Notes under the pieces: generated by a model
The model's input: only the letters and a program-made list of their open reading frames with translations
Told to the model about the DNA's origin: nothing
Database searches by the model: none
From: Streptomyces antioxidans
Lineage (GTDB): Bacteria; Actinomycetota; Actinomycetes; Streptomycetales; Streptomycetaceae
DNA: 64,000 nt
Assembly (NCBI RefSeq): GCF_000968685.2
Contig: NZ_LAKD02000055.1
Location: 89,794 to 153,793 of the forward strand
Direction of reading: 5' to 3'
Part shown: positions 50,360 to 58,457 of the stretch, one piece after another
Position numbering within the stretch: position 1 is the first letter of the stretch
Layout of the letters: every line of letters begins with the position of its first letter
Program-made: the position numbers and the translations under genes

Positions 50360-50383
50360 GGCGGCCGAGTTGCGCATGCGCGC

Positions 50384-50456
50384 GGTGGGACCGACCCTGG
50401 ACGAGTATCAGTATCACTGAGGGTCAACAAGCGGTGACGCTGAGAACCGTCCCACC
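50384..50456. other. Nested inverted repeats upstream of the second RsbW-like gene
   Basis: The outer arms GGTGGGAC (50384-50391) and GTCCCACC (50449-50456) enclose inner arms GACCCT (50393-50398) and AGGGTC (50420-50425). It lies in the 184-base gap before the ATPase gene and could fold as RNA or be paired operator sites. Confidence 0.4.
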
Positions 50457-50543
50457 GGTCGCGCCCAGCAGCCACCACTGCTGAACGTGTTCGTCGCCCG
50501 CATCTGAATCAGGCTAGCCCCACGTCTTCAGGGAGTCGCAGCC

Positions 50544-51284
50544 GTGATCAGTCGTCCTAGCAGGCATTGCACGGTGGAGCTGCAGGCCCTGCCGTCGCGG
50601 ATCGGACAGGTCCGCAGAATCGTGTCGGCGCAGTTGCGCTACTGGCATCTGGATCCGCTCATCGACCCGGCGGCGCTCGGGGTCACCGAACTGCTCACCA
50701 ATGTCCATCGGCACGCCGAGCCGGACAAGCAGTGCACGGTGGAGATCGCCCTCATGCTGGACCGGCTGACCGTTTCGGTCCGCGACCAGGATCCGCGGCT
50801 GCCTCGCGTCCAGGCGTGCGATCCCTTCGCCACCCATGGCCGGGGGCTCGCGCTGGTCGCGGCCGTCAGCCAGAGCTGGGGGATGCACGCGCGGGACGAC
50901 GGCAGCGGGAAGGTCGTCTGGTTCACACTGGCCGTGCCGCGGCCCGCCGCCGCCGCCAAGCAGCCCTTCGCCTCGCATGGAACGGGCCGCACCGCGCCGC
51001 CCCTCCGCACGGACGCCTCCCGTCCGGCGCCGGTGCCCACCACACCCCTCACCGGCCCCGCGCCCGCAGCCGAGCCCGTCGCCACCCCGGCGCCGAAGCC
51101 GGTGCCCGTCACCCCGGCGCCCGCGCCCGTAGCACCCGCGCCCCTCACCCCCGAGCCCGTCGCCGCGGCACCGGCCCCCGCCGCCGCCCCTGCTGCCGCC
51201 GCGGCCCCGGCCGCTGCCGCCGCTCCGGCACCCCCGGTGCTCGAACGGGCCCCCGCCGCCGCCCGGTCGGCAGCCTCCCACTGA
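50544..51284 (+). CDS. RsbW-like ATP-binding protein with long Ala/Pro tail
   Basis: A 246-residue protein. Residues 1-about 135 form the GHKL ATPase fold: VTELLTNVHRHAEPDKQCTV holds the N box, LTVSVRDQDPRLPRV the G1 Asp, and FATHGRGLALVAAVSQSWGM the G2 glycines. The remaining about 110 residues are almost only Ala, Pro and Val, probably disordered. The GTG start follows AGGGAG. Like the copy at 37867 it is probably an anti-sigma factor or related kinase; no STAS partner lies beside it. The tail is unusual for the family. Confidence 0.88.
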   Translation: MISRPSRHCTVELQALPSRIGQVRRIVSAQLRYWHLDPLIDPAALGVTELLTNVHRHAEPDKQCTVEIALMLDRLTVSVRDQDPRLPRVQACDPFATHGRGLALVAAVSQSWGMHARDDGSGKVVWFTLAVPRPAAAAKQPFASHGTGRTAPPLRTDASRPAPVPTTPLTGPAPAAEPVATPAPKPVPVTPAPAPVAPAPLTPEPVAAAPAPAAAPAAAAAPAAAAAPAPPVLERAPAAARSAASH

Positions 51285-51363
51285 GCCATGCGAGCGTCCC
51301 GCCTCGGGCGAGGCGGGACGGCCCGGATGCGCCCGGCGGCCCGTACCGCCCCGCCCTCCGCCG

Positions 51364-51666
51364 TCAGAGGGCCCCGCCCTTCGCCGCATGGCGGCCGAAC
51401 TGCTCGTCCAGGACGGACAGTCGGCGCCAGTACTCGTCCTCGTCGATCTCACCGGCCGCGAAGCGACGGCCCAGCACCGCGATCGGCGATCGCTCGCCGA
51501 AGTCCACGGGGCCGGGGCCGTGCCGCCAGGGGGCGCGTCCGCGCCGTCCGGCGCGCCGCAGCGCGAAGACCGCACCGCCGACGACCAGCGCCCACATCAG
51601 CGGGACGAGCAGAATCCACGGGCCGGGGCCATCGCCGCCGGCGAAGCCGTGCGCCAGGGTGTTCAT
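51364..51666 (-). CDS. SHOCT-domain small membrane protein
   Basis: A 100-residue protein: one hydrophobic helix near the start (WILLVPLMWALVVGGAVFAL), a basic stretch (RRAGRRGRAPWR), and a C-terminal SHOCT motif IAVLGRRFAAGEIDEDEYWR. The SHOCT family is short, widespread and of unknown function. AAGGAG sits ten bases before ATG 51666. A longer frame to 51732 is not needed. Confidence 0.85.
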   Translation of the reverse strand: MNTLAHGFAGGDGPGPWILLVPLMWALVVGGAVFALRRAGRRGRAPWRHGPGPVDFGERSPIAVLGRRFAAGEIDEDEYWRRLSVLDEQFGRHAAKGGAL

Positions 51667-51817
51667 GGTGATCGCGCTCCTTGGGAGTGGGTTTCTCATG
51701 GCCCTCGTCTTGTGGCCACTCCCGAGGATCACTCCCTTACGGTGCCCGGGTCGTCGTACGGCCGACGACAGTTCCGGTACCTCCCGGGGAGTACGTGCAC
51801 CGGCCCCACCTCGCTCT

Positions 51818-51835
51818 GTACCTACTAGTGTGTAC
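51818..51835. promoter_or_regulatory. Near-perfect palindrome overlapping the DUF4865 promoter
   Basis: GTACCTACTAGTGTGTAC is symmetrical at 14 of 18 positions around ACTAGT. A TACGAT -10 candidate (51833-51838) overlaps its right side. It lies about 85 bases before the DUF4865 gene, a TetR/MarR-type operator arrangement. No regulator gene is next to it. Confidence 0.5.
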
Positions 51836-51919
51836 GATCACAGGAACCGAGAACGAACACCCACCCGCGCGCATGCACGCCCTACCGCGAACGCACGGCC
51901 CACTGACAGGAGTTCACCG

Positions 51920-52507
51920 ATGCTCGCCATGCAGTACCGGATCACCCTGCCCGCCGACTACGACATGAAGATCATCCGGCGCCGGGTGGAGACGAAGGGG
52001 CCACTGCTCGACGACTTCCCAGGGCTGGGCCTCAAGGTGTACGGGATCCGGGAGCTCGGGGTGGACGGCTCGCCGGTCCATCAGTACGCGCCGTTCTATC
52101 TGTGGACCGCGCCCGAGGCCATGAACCGCTTTCTGTGGGGCCCCGGATTCCAGGGCATCGTCCGGGACTTCGGCAGGCCCCCGGTCGAGCACTGGCAGGG
52201 GCTCGGCCTCGAGCGGGGCCCCGCCGCGGGCGCCGTGCCGCGCGCGGCCACCCGCCACGCCGAGCCGGTCCCGGCCGCCGACGATCCCGCCCCCGCCGTC
52301 GAGGGCGCGCTGGCGCGGCTGGCCGAGCGCGCCCGTAAGGACGGCGTCCACACCACGGCCCTCGGCATCGACCCACGCGGCTGGGAGCTGATCCACTTCA
52401 CGCTCTGGGAGGAGTCGGCACCGCCCTCGGAGCCCGGCGACCGCTACCAGGTGCTCCATCTGTCCACGCCGGACCTGGACGTGCTGCCCCGGGGGCGGCA
52501 CTGGTGA
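51920..52507 (+). CDS. DUF4865 family protein
   Basis: A 195-residue protein. The N-terminus MLAMQYRITLPADYDMKIIR and the core APFYLWTAPEAMNRFLWGPG are family-typical, with a C-terminal WELIHFTLWEESAPP strand set. The fold is probably of the dimeric alpha/beta-barrel type; function is unknown. CAGGAG lies seven bases before ATG 51920. It is preceded by a palindromic site and is convergent with the ROK gene, 12 bases apart. Confidence 0.85.
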   Translation: MLAMQYRITLPADYDMKIIRRRVETKGPLLDDFPGLGLKVYGIRELGVDGSPVHQYAPFYLWTAPEAMNRFLWGPGFQGIVRDFGRPPVEHWQGLGLERGPAAGAVPRAATRHAEPVPAADDPAPAVEGALARLAERARKDGVHTTALGIDPRGWELIHFTLWEESAPPSEPGDRYQVLHLSTPDLDVLPRGRHW

Positions 52508-52519
52508 CCGCTGGGCGGA

Positions 52520-53749
52520 TCAGCCCGCGCCCAGGGCCGCCAAGGGGTCGTCCAGCACCGGCTGCCACGCCAACTCCGCCGCCCCGACCAGGCTGTTGTG
52601 GTCCAGCGTGCACGGCAGGATCGGTACGCCCCCGCTCCGGCCCCACAGGCTGCGCTCCGCCACCACCGCGCGCAGCCGCTCCGGGTCGGCCTCCAGGAGC
52701 TCGCGGTGCAGCCCGCCGAGGATGATGCGGTCCGGGTTGAGGATGTTGACCAGACCGGCGAGTCCGAGGCCCAGGCGGTCGATGAGCTGCCCGGTGGCCG
52801 CCCTTACGGATGGCGCCGTGGCGTACTCCTCGCGCAGCAGATCGCGGGCCTGTTGCAGTAGGGACACCTCAGGGCCCGGTTCGCGCCCGGCCGCCGTGAG
52901 GAAGGCGAGCGGATCGGTCTCGATGTCCAGACAGCCGCGGCTGCCGCAGTGGCAGGGCGGGCCCTCGGGGTTGACGGTCAGATGGCCCACCTCGAGGGCG
53001 AGCCCGGCGCTGCCCGTGTGCAGCCGTCCGTCGAGCACCAGCGCGCCACCGACGCCCCGGTGCCCGGTGGCGACGCAGAGCAGATGCTGGGCGCCGCCGC
53101 CCGCGCCATGGCGGTGTTCGGCGAGCGCGGCCAGGTTGACGTCATTGCCCGCGAAGCCGGTGACCGGCTCGCCGTCGTCGCCGCGGATTCCGGCCGCCGC
53201 CAGGCTGGCGTTGAACAGCTCGCGCACCGGAGTGCCCGCGGGCCAGGCGATGTGCAGCGGGTTCAGGGCGGTGCCCTCCGGTTCGGCGACCGCGGAGGGC
53301 ACGGCGAGCCCCGCGCCGACACAGCGGCGGCCGGTCTCCCGCAGCAGCCCGGCACCGGCCTCGACGACCGCGTCGAGGACATGCGCCGGGTCGGCGGGCA
53401 CGGTCATGCAGCCGGGGGCGGTGGCCACGGTCTGCCCGCCGAGTCCGACCAGCGCCGCCCGGAAGCCGTCGGCGTGCACCTGGGCGGCGAGCGCGACCGG
53501 CCCGTGAGGCGCGACCGACAGCCGGTGGGAGGGGCGGCCCTGCGCCCCGGCGGCCCCGAGCGGTCGCGAGTCGACCTGGATCAGGCCGAGCGCCTCCAAC
53601 TCGGCGGCGACCGCGCCCGCGGTCGCGCGGGTCACCCCGAGTTCGGCGGTGAGCACGGCGCGGGTGGGGGCGCGGCCGGTGTGGACGAGTGCCAGTGCCG
53701 GGCCAAGAGCGCTTCGGCCGCGCTCGAGCCTTGTCCGTGTCTGCGTCAC
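52520..53749 (-). CDS. ROK-family transcriptional regulator
   Basis: A 409-residue protein: an N-terminal winged HTH (RAPTRAVLTAELGVTRATAG, VAAELEALGLIQVDSRPLG), then the sugar-kinase-like ROK domain with HLTVNPEGPPCHCGSRGCLD, which carries the zinc-binding CxCGxxGC motif. The ATP-phosphate motif is degenerate, as in regulators. ROK regulators sense sugars. It is divergent from an MFS transporter with 17 bases between the starts, so the transporter is the likely target. Confidence 0.92.
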   Translation of the reverse strand: MTQTRTRLERGRSALGPALALVHTGRAPTRAVLTAELGVTRATAGAVAAELEALGLIQVDSRPLGAAGAQGRPSHRLSVAPHGPVALAAQVHADGFRAALVGLGGQTVATAPGCMTVPADPAHVLDAVVEAGAGLLRETGRRCVGAGLAVPSAVAEPEGTALNPLHIAWPAGTPVRELFNASLAAAGIRGDDGEPVTGFAGNDVNLAALAEHRHGAGGGAQHLLCVATGHRGVGGALVLDGRLHTGSAGLALEVGHLTVNPEGPPCHCGSRGCLDIETDPLAFLTAAGREPGPEVSLLQQARDLLREEYATAPSVRAATGQLIDRLGLGLAGLVNILNPDRIILGGLHRELLEADPERLRAVVAERSLWGRSGGVPILPCTLDHNSLVGAAELAWQPVLDDPLAALGAG

Positions 53750-53766
53750 GCCTCTATTCTCACTTT
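53750..53766 (+). promoter_or_regulatory. Compact divergent ROK/MFS start region
   Basis: TATTCT (53755-53760) ends six bases before the GTG start of the transporter, the layout of a leaderless gene. The opposite strand reads GAGAAT then AGAGGC before the ROK GTG start, a weaker match. With only 17 bases between starts, control signals must overlap both coding regions. Confidence 0.5.
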
Positions 53767-55023
53767 GTGCCGACTCCAAACAAAACACGGACGGCCACTC
53801 CGGGCGCATGCCGCTCCGTATCCTCGCATCACGACCTCGCCCGACTCCGCGCCGCCATCACCGCGTTCTTCTTCCTCGACGGTTTCGTGTTCGCCGGATG
53901 GGTCGCCCGGATCCCCGCGGTCAAGGACCAGACGGGCGCCTCGGAGGGCGCGCTGGGACTGGCGCTGCTCGGCGTGTCGGCGGGCGGCGCGGCCACGATG
54001 ATGGCCGCCGGACGCCTGTGCCGCCGCTTCGGCAGCCATCCGACGACGGTGGCCGCCGCCGCGCTGCTCGCGGGCTCGGTCGCGCTGCCGCCGCTGACCC
54101 ACTCCGCGCTCGCCCTCGGGCTGGTGCTGCTGGTCTTCGGCACCGGGTTCGGCGCGCTCAACGTGGCCATGAACAGCGCGGCCGTCGACCTCATAGCCGC
54201 CCTGCGGCGCCCGGTCATGCCCGGTTTCCACGCCGCGTTCAGCCTGGGCGGGATGGCCGGGGCCGGGCTGGGCGGGCTGATCGCCGGCCATCTCTCCCCC
54301 ACCCGCCATCTGTCGCTGCTCGCGGTCTTCGGGCTGCTGCTCACGGCCGTCGCGGGCCGGACGCTGATCTCACTGCCGGTGCCCGCGCCCCGGGGCGGCA
54401 CGGGGCCCACGCCCGGGTCCGGGCAGGCCGCCGACCTCGCGTCGCCGCCCGGCGTACGGCGGCCGGGGCGCGCCCGGTGGCTCGTCGCCGTGTTCGGCCT
54501 GATCGCGCTCTGCACGGCGTACGGCGAGGGGGCGATGGCCGACTGGGCCGCGCTCCATCTGCGCCAGGACCTCGGCGTGTCCGCCGGGCTCGCCGCCGCG
54601 GGCTACGCCGTCTTCGCCCTGATGATGGCCGTCGGGCGGCTGAGCGGCACCGCGCTGCTCGAACGGCTCGGCCAGACCAGGGCGTTGGTCGCGGGCGGCG
54701 CCACGGCCGCGGCCGGGATGCTGCTGGGCGCGCTCGCGCCCACGATCTGGCTCGCGCTCCTCGGCTTCGCGGTCACCGGGCTGGGGCTGGCCAACCTCTT
54801 CCCCGTCGCCATCGCCCGGGCGGGCGCGCTGACCGGGCCGGGCGGAGTCGCCGCGGCCTCCACGCTCGGCTACGGCGGCATGCTGCTGGGCCCACCCACG
54901 ATCGGCTTCCTCGCCGACTGGTACTCGCTGCCGGTCGCGCTCACCACGGTCGCGGCGCTCGCCGCCGTGGCCGCCGTCGTCGCGTACGGCACGCGGAATG
55001 CCGCGCGCACGGCCGGAAGTTGA
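53767..55023 (+). CDS. MFS transporter
   Basis: A 418-residue protein with about 12 membrane helices and no large loop. Visible are FFFLDGFVFAGWVARIPAVK (helix 1), GFGALNVAMNSAAVDLIAAL and FHAAFSLGGMAGAGLGGLIA, then GEGAMADWAALHLRQDLGVS. The NVAMNSAAVD stretch and a close-packed glycine helix are those of the FucP-like / sugar-permease-like MFS group often placed beside ROK or LacI regulators. The start follows the ROK intergenic region directly and is likely leaderless. The substrate is probably a sugar (inference). Confidence 0.85.
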   Translation: MPTPNKTRTATPGACRSVSSHHDLARLRAAITAFFFLDGFVFAGWVARIPAVKDQTGASEGALGLALLGVSAGGAATMMAAGRLCRRFGSHPTTVAAAALLAGSVALPPLTHSALALGLVLLVFGTGFGALNVAMNSAAVDLIAALRRPVMPGFHAAFSLGGMAGAGLGGLIAGHLSPTRHLSLLAVFGLLLTAVAGRTLISLPVPAPRGGTGPTPGSGQAADLASPPGVRRPGRARWLVAVFGLIALCTAYGEGAMADWAALHLRQDLGVSAGLAAAGYAVFALMMAVGRLSGTALLERLGQTRALVAGGATAAAGMLLGALAPTIWLALLGFAVTGLGLANLFPVAIARAGALTGPGGVAAASTLGYGGMLLGPPTIGFLADWYSLPVALTTVAALAAVAAVVAYGTRNAARTAGS

Positions 55024-55076
55024 CATTCCGCCCGGCCCGGCAGGGCGTTGTCAGAGGCGGCTGGCATGATGCCGCC

Positions 55077-55811
55077 ATGGAGACTGCCGAGTTGATCCAA
55101 GCCGTGGACCGCGAGGGCCTGTCGCTGGCCGACGCCGCGGCCGAAGCCGGGCTTGACGCCCCCGTGCCCACCTGCCCCGACTGGCGCGTCCGCGATCTGC
55201 TGTCCCACCTCGGCCGGGTGCACGGCTGGGCCGCCCGGTTCGTCGCCGAGGGCCTGACCAAGCCGGTCCGGCCGCCGGCCGAGGGGGCGCCGGCCGACGC
55301 CGAGCTGGTGGCGTGGTACCGCGAGGTCCATGGCCGGCTGGTCGACGTCCTCACCCATGCCGACCCCGAGGTGAAGTGCTTCACCTTCCTGCCCGCGGAC
55401 TCCCCGCTCGCGTTCTGGGCCAGGCGCCAGGCCCATGAGACGGCCATCCACCGGATCGACGCGGAGTCGGCGCGCGGCGGGGACTTCTCCCCGTTCACCC
55501 CGGAGTTCGCGGCCGACGGGGTCGATGAGCTGCTGGCCGGTTTCCACAGCAGGGACCGGTCCCAGGTGCGCACGGACACTCCGCGCACGCTCCGGGTGAG
55601 GGCCACGGACCAGGCCGCGGCCTGGACGATACGGCTGTCCCAGGACGCCCTGCGCGTCGAGCGCCATGGTGAGGGGGCGGCCGACTGCGAGCTCAGCGGC
55701 CCGGCCCACGACCTCTATCTCGCGCTCTGGAACCGGCTGCCGATCAGCGCGCTGACCACGGAGGGGGACGAGAAGCTGGCCGAGCTGTGGCGGGAGCACT
55801 CGAAGATCTGA
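55077..55811 (+). CDS. Maleylpyruvate isomerase family mycothiol-dependent enzyme
   Basis: A 244-residue DinB-fold protein. PTCPDWRVRDLLSHLGRVHG carries the metal-binding His, and FWARRQAHETAIHRIDAES holds the HxxxH pair; the C-terminal half is the SCP2-like MDMPI domain (TLRVRATDQAAAWTIRLSQD). These use mycothiol as thiol cofactor, which fits an actinomycete. The substrate is unknown; the family name does not imply maleylpyruvate. CATGAT lies six bases before the ATG, so a leaderless start is likely. Confidence 0.9.
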   Translation: METAELIQAVDREGLSLADAAAEAGLDAPVPTCPDWRVRDLLSHLGRVHGWAARFVAEGLTKPVRPPAEGAPADAELVAWYREVHGRLVDVLTHADPEVKCFTFLPADSPLAFWARRQAHETAIHRIDAESARGGDFSPFTPEFAADGVDELLAGFHSRDRSQVRTDTPRTLRVRATDQAAAWTIRLSQDALRVERHGEGAADCELSGPAHDLYLALWNRLPISALTTEGDEKLAELWREHSKI

Positions 55812-55840
55812 CCTCCCGACCGCCCGGGCGGCCCGACCAT

Positions 55841-55867
55841 ACGGGTTACCAGTGAGTAATAACCCGT
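55841..55867. promoter_or_regulatory. Palindromic operator over the promoter of the hot-dog thioesterase gene
   Basis: ACGGGTTA (55841-55848) and TAACCCGT (55860-55867) are perfect arms with an 11-base spacer that itself reads CCAGTGAGTAA. A TAGCTT -10 begins three bases past the right arm, and the ATG six bases after that, so the palindrome covers the -35. It fits a TetR-type repressor. Confidence 0.6.
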
Positions 55868-55881
55868 GTTAGCTTCCTGCC

Positions 55882-56412
55882 ATGTCACGTCGATCGATGT
55901 CGCCGCGCGGACTGCGCCGCGCGATGAACTGGTGGCCGCCCTATCTCTTCGCCGGAGTGCGGGTGGTCCACATCGCGGAGGACTGGAGCAGCGCCCGCGT
56001 GAGGCTGCGGCTGCACCGCTTCAACTCCAACTACGTGGGGACCCATTTCGGCGGCTCGCTGTTCTCGATGAGCGACCCGTTCTGGATGCTGCTGGTGATG
56101 CGAGGGCTCGGCCGGGACTACATCGTCTGGGACAAGTCCGGCGAGATCGACTTCGTCTCACCCGGCCGCGGCGATGTGTTCGCCGACTTCACGGTGACCG
56201 AGGAGCGGCTGGAGGAGATCCGCGGGGCCACGGCGGACGGCGGCAAGACGCTGCCGTGGTTCGAGAGCGAGGTGGTCGCCGCGGACGGTACGGTCGTGGC
56301 ACGCGTGCGGAAGCAGCTGTACGTACGCCGGAAGCGCGATGATGGGCAGCGCGGGCCGGAGCCGGAGCGGACCGAACCGGCGGAGGCCACCGGACACCAG
56401 ACGAAGGGCTGA
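55882..56412 (+). CDS. DUF4442 hot-dog-fold (thioesterase-like) protein
   Basis: A 176-residue protein. LRRAMNWWPPYLFAGVRVVH and WSSARVRLRLHRFNSNYVGT, with a HFGGSLFSMSDPFWMLLVMR helix, give the hot-dog fold used by acyl-CoA thioesterases; the catalytic residue in this subfamily is not certain. The C-terminal 30 residues are charged and disordered. The predicted -10 TAGCTT ends six bases before ATG, so it is leaderless. The palindrome above implies a specific regulator. Confidence 0.85.
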   Translation: MSRRSMSPRGLRRAMNWWPPYLFAGVRVVHIAEDWSSARVRLRLHRFNSNYVGTHFGGSLFSMSDPFWMLLVMRGLGRDYIVWDKSGEIDFVSPGRGDVFADFTVTEERLEEIRGATADGGKTLPWFESEVVAADGTVVARVRKQLYVRRKRDDGQRGPEPERTEPAEATGHQTKG

Positions 56413-56418
56413 GAGCAG

Positions 56419-56661
56419 ATGACCGGACCCCGTACCCAGGACGAACGTGACGCGCTCACTGTCGAGATAGTGTTCGCCCTGGTCACGGCCGGTCTGCTGG
56501 CGGCCGTGCTCTATGTGGTGGTCGACAGCCCCGCCCTCTTCGGCGACCTGGGCCGGGCCCAGGAGCGGGCCTGGCAGGGCGCCGCCTTCGCGGTGGCCAC
56601 CGTCGGCTTCGCCGTCCGCCTGGTGCGGGCGCTCTGGCTCTTCTCCCGGCACCGGCGCTGA
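56419..56661 (+). CDS. Small Streptomyces membrane protein (DUF6332-like)
   Basis: An 80-residue protein with two hydrophobic helices (IVFALVTAGLLAAVLYVVVD and WQGAAFAVATVGFAVRLVRA) and short charged ends. It has the look of the DUF6332 family, of unknown function. GAGAG lies just before the ATG. It lies six bases after the thioesterase-like gene, and its TGA overlaps the next start by one base (TGATG), so three genes form one transcript. Confidence 0.75.
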   Translation: MTGPRTQDERDALTVEIVFALVTAGLLAAVLYVVVDSPALFGDLGRAQERAWQGAAFAVATVGFAVRLVRALWLFSRHRR

Positions 56662-57596
56662 TGCCCCGGGGCCAGAGCCGGGCCCGGAGCCGGAGCCAGG
56701 ACCCGCGGTCCGCACGGTGGCAGTGCGCCGGGGCGCGCTGGGGCCGCGGCGGGCCCGCGCTGGTCTGGCGCCATCCGGCCCAGGGGGAACGGCTCTCCCC
56801 GCTCACGCCGGACCGCCCGCTCTCCTTCACCACCGGGCCGCGGCGCGCCTGCGTCGGCGTCCGCAGGAGCGCCCGGCACACCCCGTGTCCGGCCGGGGCC
56901 GAGGTCCCGGCCTCCGCCGTATCGGCGCAGTGCCCGGACTGCGCCCGGCTGGACCGCTCGTACTCCGTGGCCGCCGACACCCGTACGGACGATCCGCGCC
57001 CTTACGACGTCTATCTCGCGTGGTTCGGCGCGGAGTTGGTCAAGGTCGGGATCACCGCGGCCGAGCGGGAGGGGGTCCGGCTGCTGGAACAGGCCGCGCT
57101 CTCGTACTGTCTGCTGGGCCGTGGCCCGCTGATGGCCGCGCGCCGCGCCGAGGCCGTGCTGGGCACCGCGCTCGGCGTCCCTGACCGCTTCCCCTACGCC
57201 GCCAAGCGCACCGCCCGCGAGAGCCCGCCGCCGCCTGAGCGGCGGGCCGCCGACCTCGCCGCGCTCCACCAGCGGGCGCGCGCCCTGGGCGGTCTGCCGG
57301 AGTCGCTGGCCCTGGTCCCGTGCGAGCCGGTGCACCACGATGTGGCGTTCCACCTGGATCGGGTGCGCCCGGCGCCGGGGCTGGTCCAGTTCGTCCCCGA
57401 GGCCACCGTGAGCGGCCGGATCGACGCCGTGGCGGGCCCGGACATCCATCTGACCTCGACGGACGGCCGGGCGCTGCTGCTGGACGCCCGGCAGCTGGCG
57501 GGCTGGCCACTGACGGCGGCGGAGGCGGACGCCCCGACGACGGCGCCGGTGGCGCGGCGGGAGCGGGCGGCGGAGGCCCCGGAAGGGCTGTTCTGA
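56661..57596 (+). CDS. DUF2797 family protein
   Basis: A 311-residue protein of the DUF2797 type. The Cys/His-bearing N-terminal part (CAGARWG, then CVGVRRSARHTPCPAGAEVP and CPDCARLDRSY) could bind zinc. The core DVYLAWFGAELVKVGITAAE resembles GIY-YIG-like domains, where Tyr and Gly-Ile contacts recur, and is followed by EQAALSYCLLGRGPLMAARR. Function is unknown. It is translationally coupled to the small membrane protein by TGATG. A 17-base tandem repeat follows. Confidence 0.8.
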   Translation: MPRGQSRARSRSQDPRSARWQCAGARWGRGGPALVWRHPAQGERLSPLTPDRPLSFTTGPRRACVGVRRSARHTPCPAGAEVPASAVSAQCPDCARLDRSYSVAADTRTDDPRPYDVYLAWFGAELVKVGITAAEREGVRLLEQAALSYCLLGRGPLMAARRAEAVLGTALGVPDRFPYAAKRTARESPPPPERRAADLAALHQRARALGGLPESLALVPCEPVHHDVAFHLDRVRPAPGLVQFVPEATVSGRIDAVAGPDIHLTSTDGRALLLDARQLAGWPLTAAEADAPTTAPVARRERAAEAPEGLF

Positions 57597-57614
57597 GCGG
57601 CCGTTGTCGTGAAG

Positions 57615-57697
57615 GGTCCGTGGTGGGCGGAGGGCCGCTTGGGCGGAGGGCCGTGGTGGGCGGAGGGCCGTGGTGGGTGGAGGGCTGCGCTGGGAGC
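57615..57697. repeat. 17-base tandem repeat GGCCGTGGTGGGCGGAG, about five units
   Basis: Degenerate units fill the convergent gap between the DUF2797 and response-regulator genes. No recognised gene crosses it. Confidence 0.75.
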
Positions 57698-57764
57698 AGG
57701 GCGGGGCTGGGCAAGGCCCGGAGCACAGATCCCCGGAAGCCCGGTCCGCCCGCGGGAGCCCCGC

Positions 57765-58457
57765 TCAGCCGAGCCAGCCCGGCCGGACCAGGCCCGACTC
57801 ATAGGCGAGCACGACGAGTTGGGCGCGGTCCCGGGCGCCCAGTTTGACCATCGTGCGGCTCACATGGGTCTTGGCGGTGAGCGGGCTGACCACGAGCCGC
57901 CGGGCGATCTCCTGGTTCGACAGCCCCATCCCGACCAGCGCCATCACCTCCCGCTCCCGCTCGGTCAGCTCCGCCAGCGCCGCCGCGGGCGCGGGTTCCC
58001 TGGAGCGGGCCGCGAACTCGGCGATGAGGCGGCGGGTCACCCCGGGCGACAGCAGCGCGTCGCCGCCGACGACGGCGCGCACCGCCCGCAGCAGCTCATC
58101 CGGTTCGGTGTCCTTGACCAGGAAGCCGGAGGCGCCGGAGCGGATCGCCTCGAAGACGTACTCATCGAGTTCGAAGGTGGTCAGCATGACCACCTTCACC
58201 TCCCCGAGGGCCGGGTCGCCGGTGATCCCGCGGGTGGCGGCGAGGCCGTCGAGCACCGGCATGCGGATGTCCATGAGGACGACATCGGGGCGCCGCTCCC
58301 GTACGAGCGCCAGCGCCTGCTCCCCGTCGGCCGCCTCGCCGACCACCTCGATGTCCGGCTGCGCGGCCAGCAGGGCGCGGAATCCGGCGCGGACGAGGAG
58401 CTGGTCATCGGCGAGCGCGACACGGATCACGGTCTCTGGCCCGTCCTCATCCCTCAT
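57765..58457 (-). CDS. NarL/LuxR-family response regulator
   Basis: A 230-residue regulator. The receiver domain has VALADDQLLVRAGFRALLAA, VLMDIRMPVLDGLAATRGIT (phospho-Asp), VVMLTTFELDEYVFEAI and GASGFLVKDTEPDELL. The HTH is LTEREREVMALVGMGLSNQE and VVSPLTAKTHVSRTMVKLGA. This is the standard Streptomyces DesR/LiaR-like type. GGGAGG precedes the ATG. Its start overlaps the kinase stop by 11 bases, so the two are coupled; it is the second gene of the pair. Confidence 0.95.
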   Translation of the reverse strand: MRDEDGPETVIRVALADDQLLVRAGFRALLAAQPDIEVVGEAADGEQALALVRERRPDVVLMDIRMPVLDGLAATRGITGDPALGEVKVVMLTTFELDEYVFEAIRSGASGFLVKDTEPDELLRAVRAVVGGDALLSPGVTRRLIAEFAARSREPAPAAALAELTEREREVMALVGMGLSNQEIARRLVVSPLTAKTHVSRTMVKLGARDRAQLVVLAYESGLVRPGWLG

